A stretch of 16,034 bases of DNA from Acidobacteriota bacterium (lineage in GTDB: Bacteria > Acidobacteriota > Aminicenantia > UBA2199), in assembly GCA_028749105.1 (NCBI GenBank), contig JAQUQF010000011.1:1-16034 (forward strand). The letters are read 5' to 3'. The position numbers were made by a program, and so were the translations under genes. Shown here in pieces: positions 16,031 to 16,034 of the stretch; the stretch's first letter is position 1, and every line of letters begins with the position of its first letter. The notes under the pieces are model-generated. The model ran no database searches, was not told where the DNA came from, and saw nothing but the letters and a program-made list of their open reading frames with translations.

Positions 16031-16034
16031 GGGG

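Overview
The window reads as chromosomal DNA of a GC-rich, Gram-negative-type bacterium. This rests on signal peptides, a periplasmic-type coiled-coil protein, NtrY-like and propeller-type membrane sensors, and sigma70-like promoters. The gene set (EFR1 ferredoxin, PyrDB/PyrK, NtrY, formate-tetrahydrofolate ligase, propeller-GGDEF sensor) would suit Acidobacteriota, Aminicenantota or a similar lineage. That placement is inference and needs a protein search. Bases 1-12552 have a uniform style with strong preference for GGC and CGC codons. Bases 12553-15990 look different.

Layout: (i) 1-228 is the C-terminal tail of an alpha/beta hydrolase on the plus strand. It meets a minus-strand operon, asnS - C1-type cysteine peptidase - thiamine-binding protein (3243 down to 223), driven by a promoter at 3267-3295. 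(ii) Divergently, a promoter at 3326-3354 drives a secreted coiled-coil protein of unknown function, translationally coupled to an EFR1-type flavodoxin/ferredoxin protein (3361-4982). (iii) A minus-strand group follows: pyrK and pyrD (overlapping, dihydroorotate dehydrogenase type 1B), then a LPG-synthase-like/UPF0104 membrane protein (7758 down to 4987), with a promoter that predicts a leaderless pyrK mRNA. (iv) A minus-strand tRNA-Arg(CCU) lies 14 bases ahead of a TPR-like membrane protein and probably shares its transcript. (v) Back to back with the tRNA promoter is a promoter for an NtrY-type sensor kinase, followed 28 bases later by fhs (8706-12552).

After the fhs stop there are about 400 bases without a convincing gene (a possible transposase remnant and two hairpins). 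Then comes a 990-residue sensor diguanylate cyclase (12961-15933) with about 13 propeller repeats, a Y_Y_Y domain, a membrane segment and a GGEEF domain with an intact inhibitory site. About 60 bases after it, the last 36 bases of fhs appear again (15995-16030, 32 of 36 identical, reading frame preserved). The cyclase segment is therefore bracketed by direct repeats of the fhs 3' end. This is what a site-specific insertion at a gene end leaves behind, although no integrase is visible here.

The most notable observations are this bracketed cyclase segment, two predicted leaderless genes with identical promoter geometry, and a pair of divergent promoters whose -35 boxes form one palindrome.
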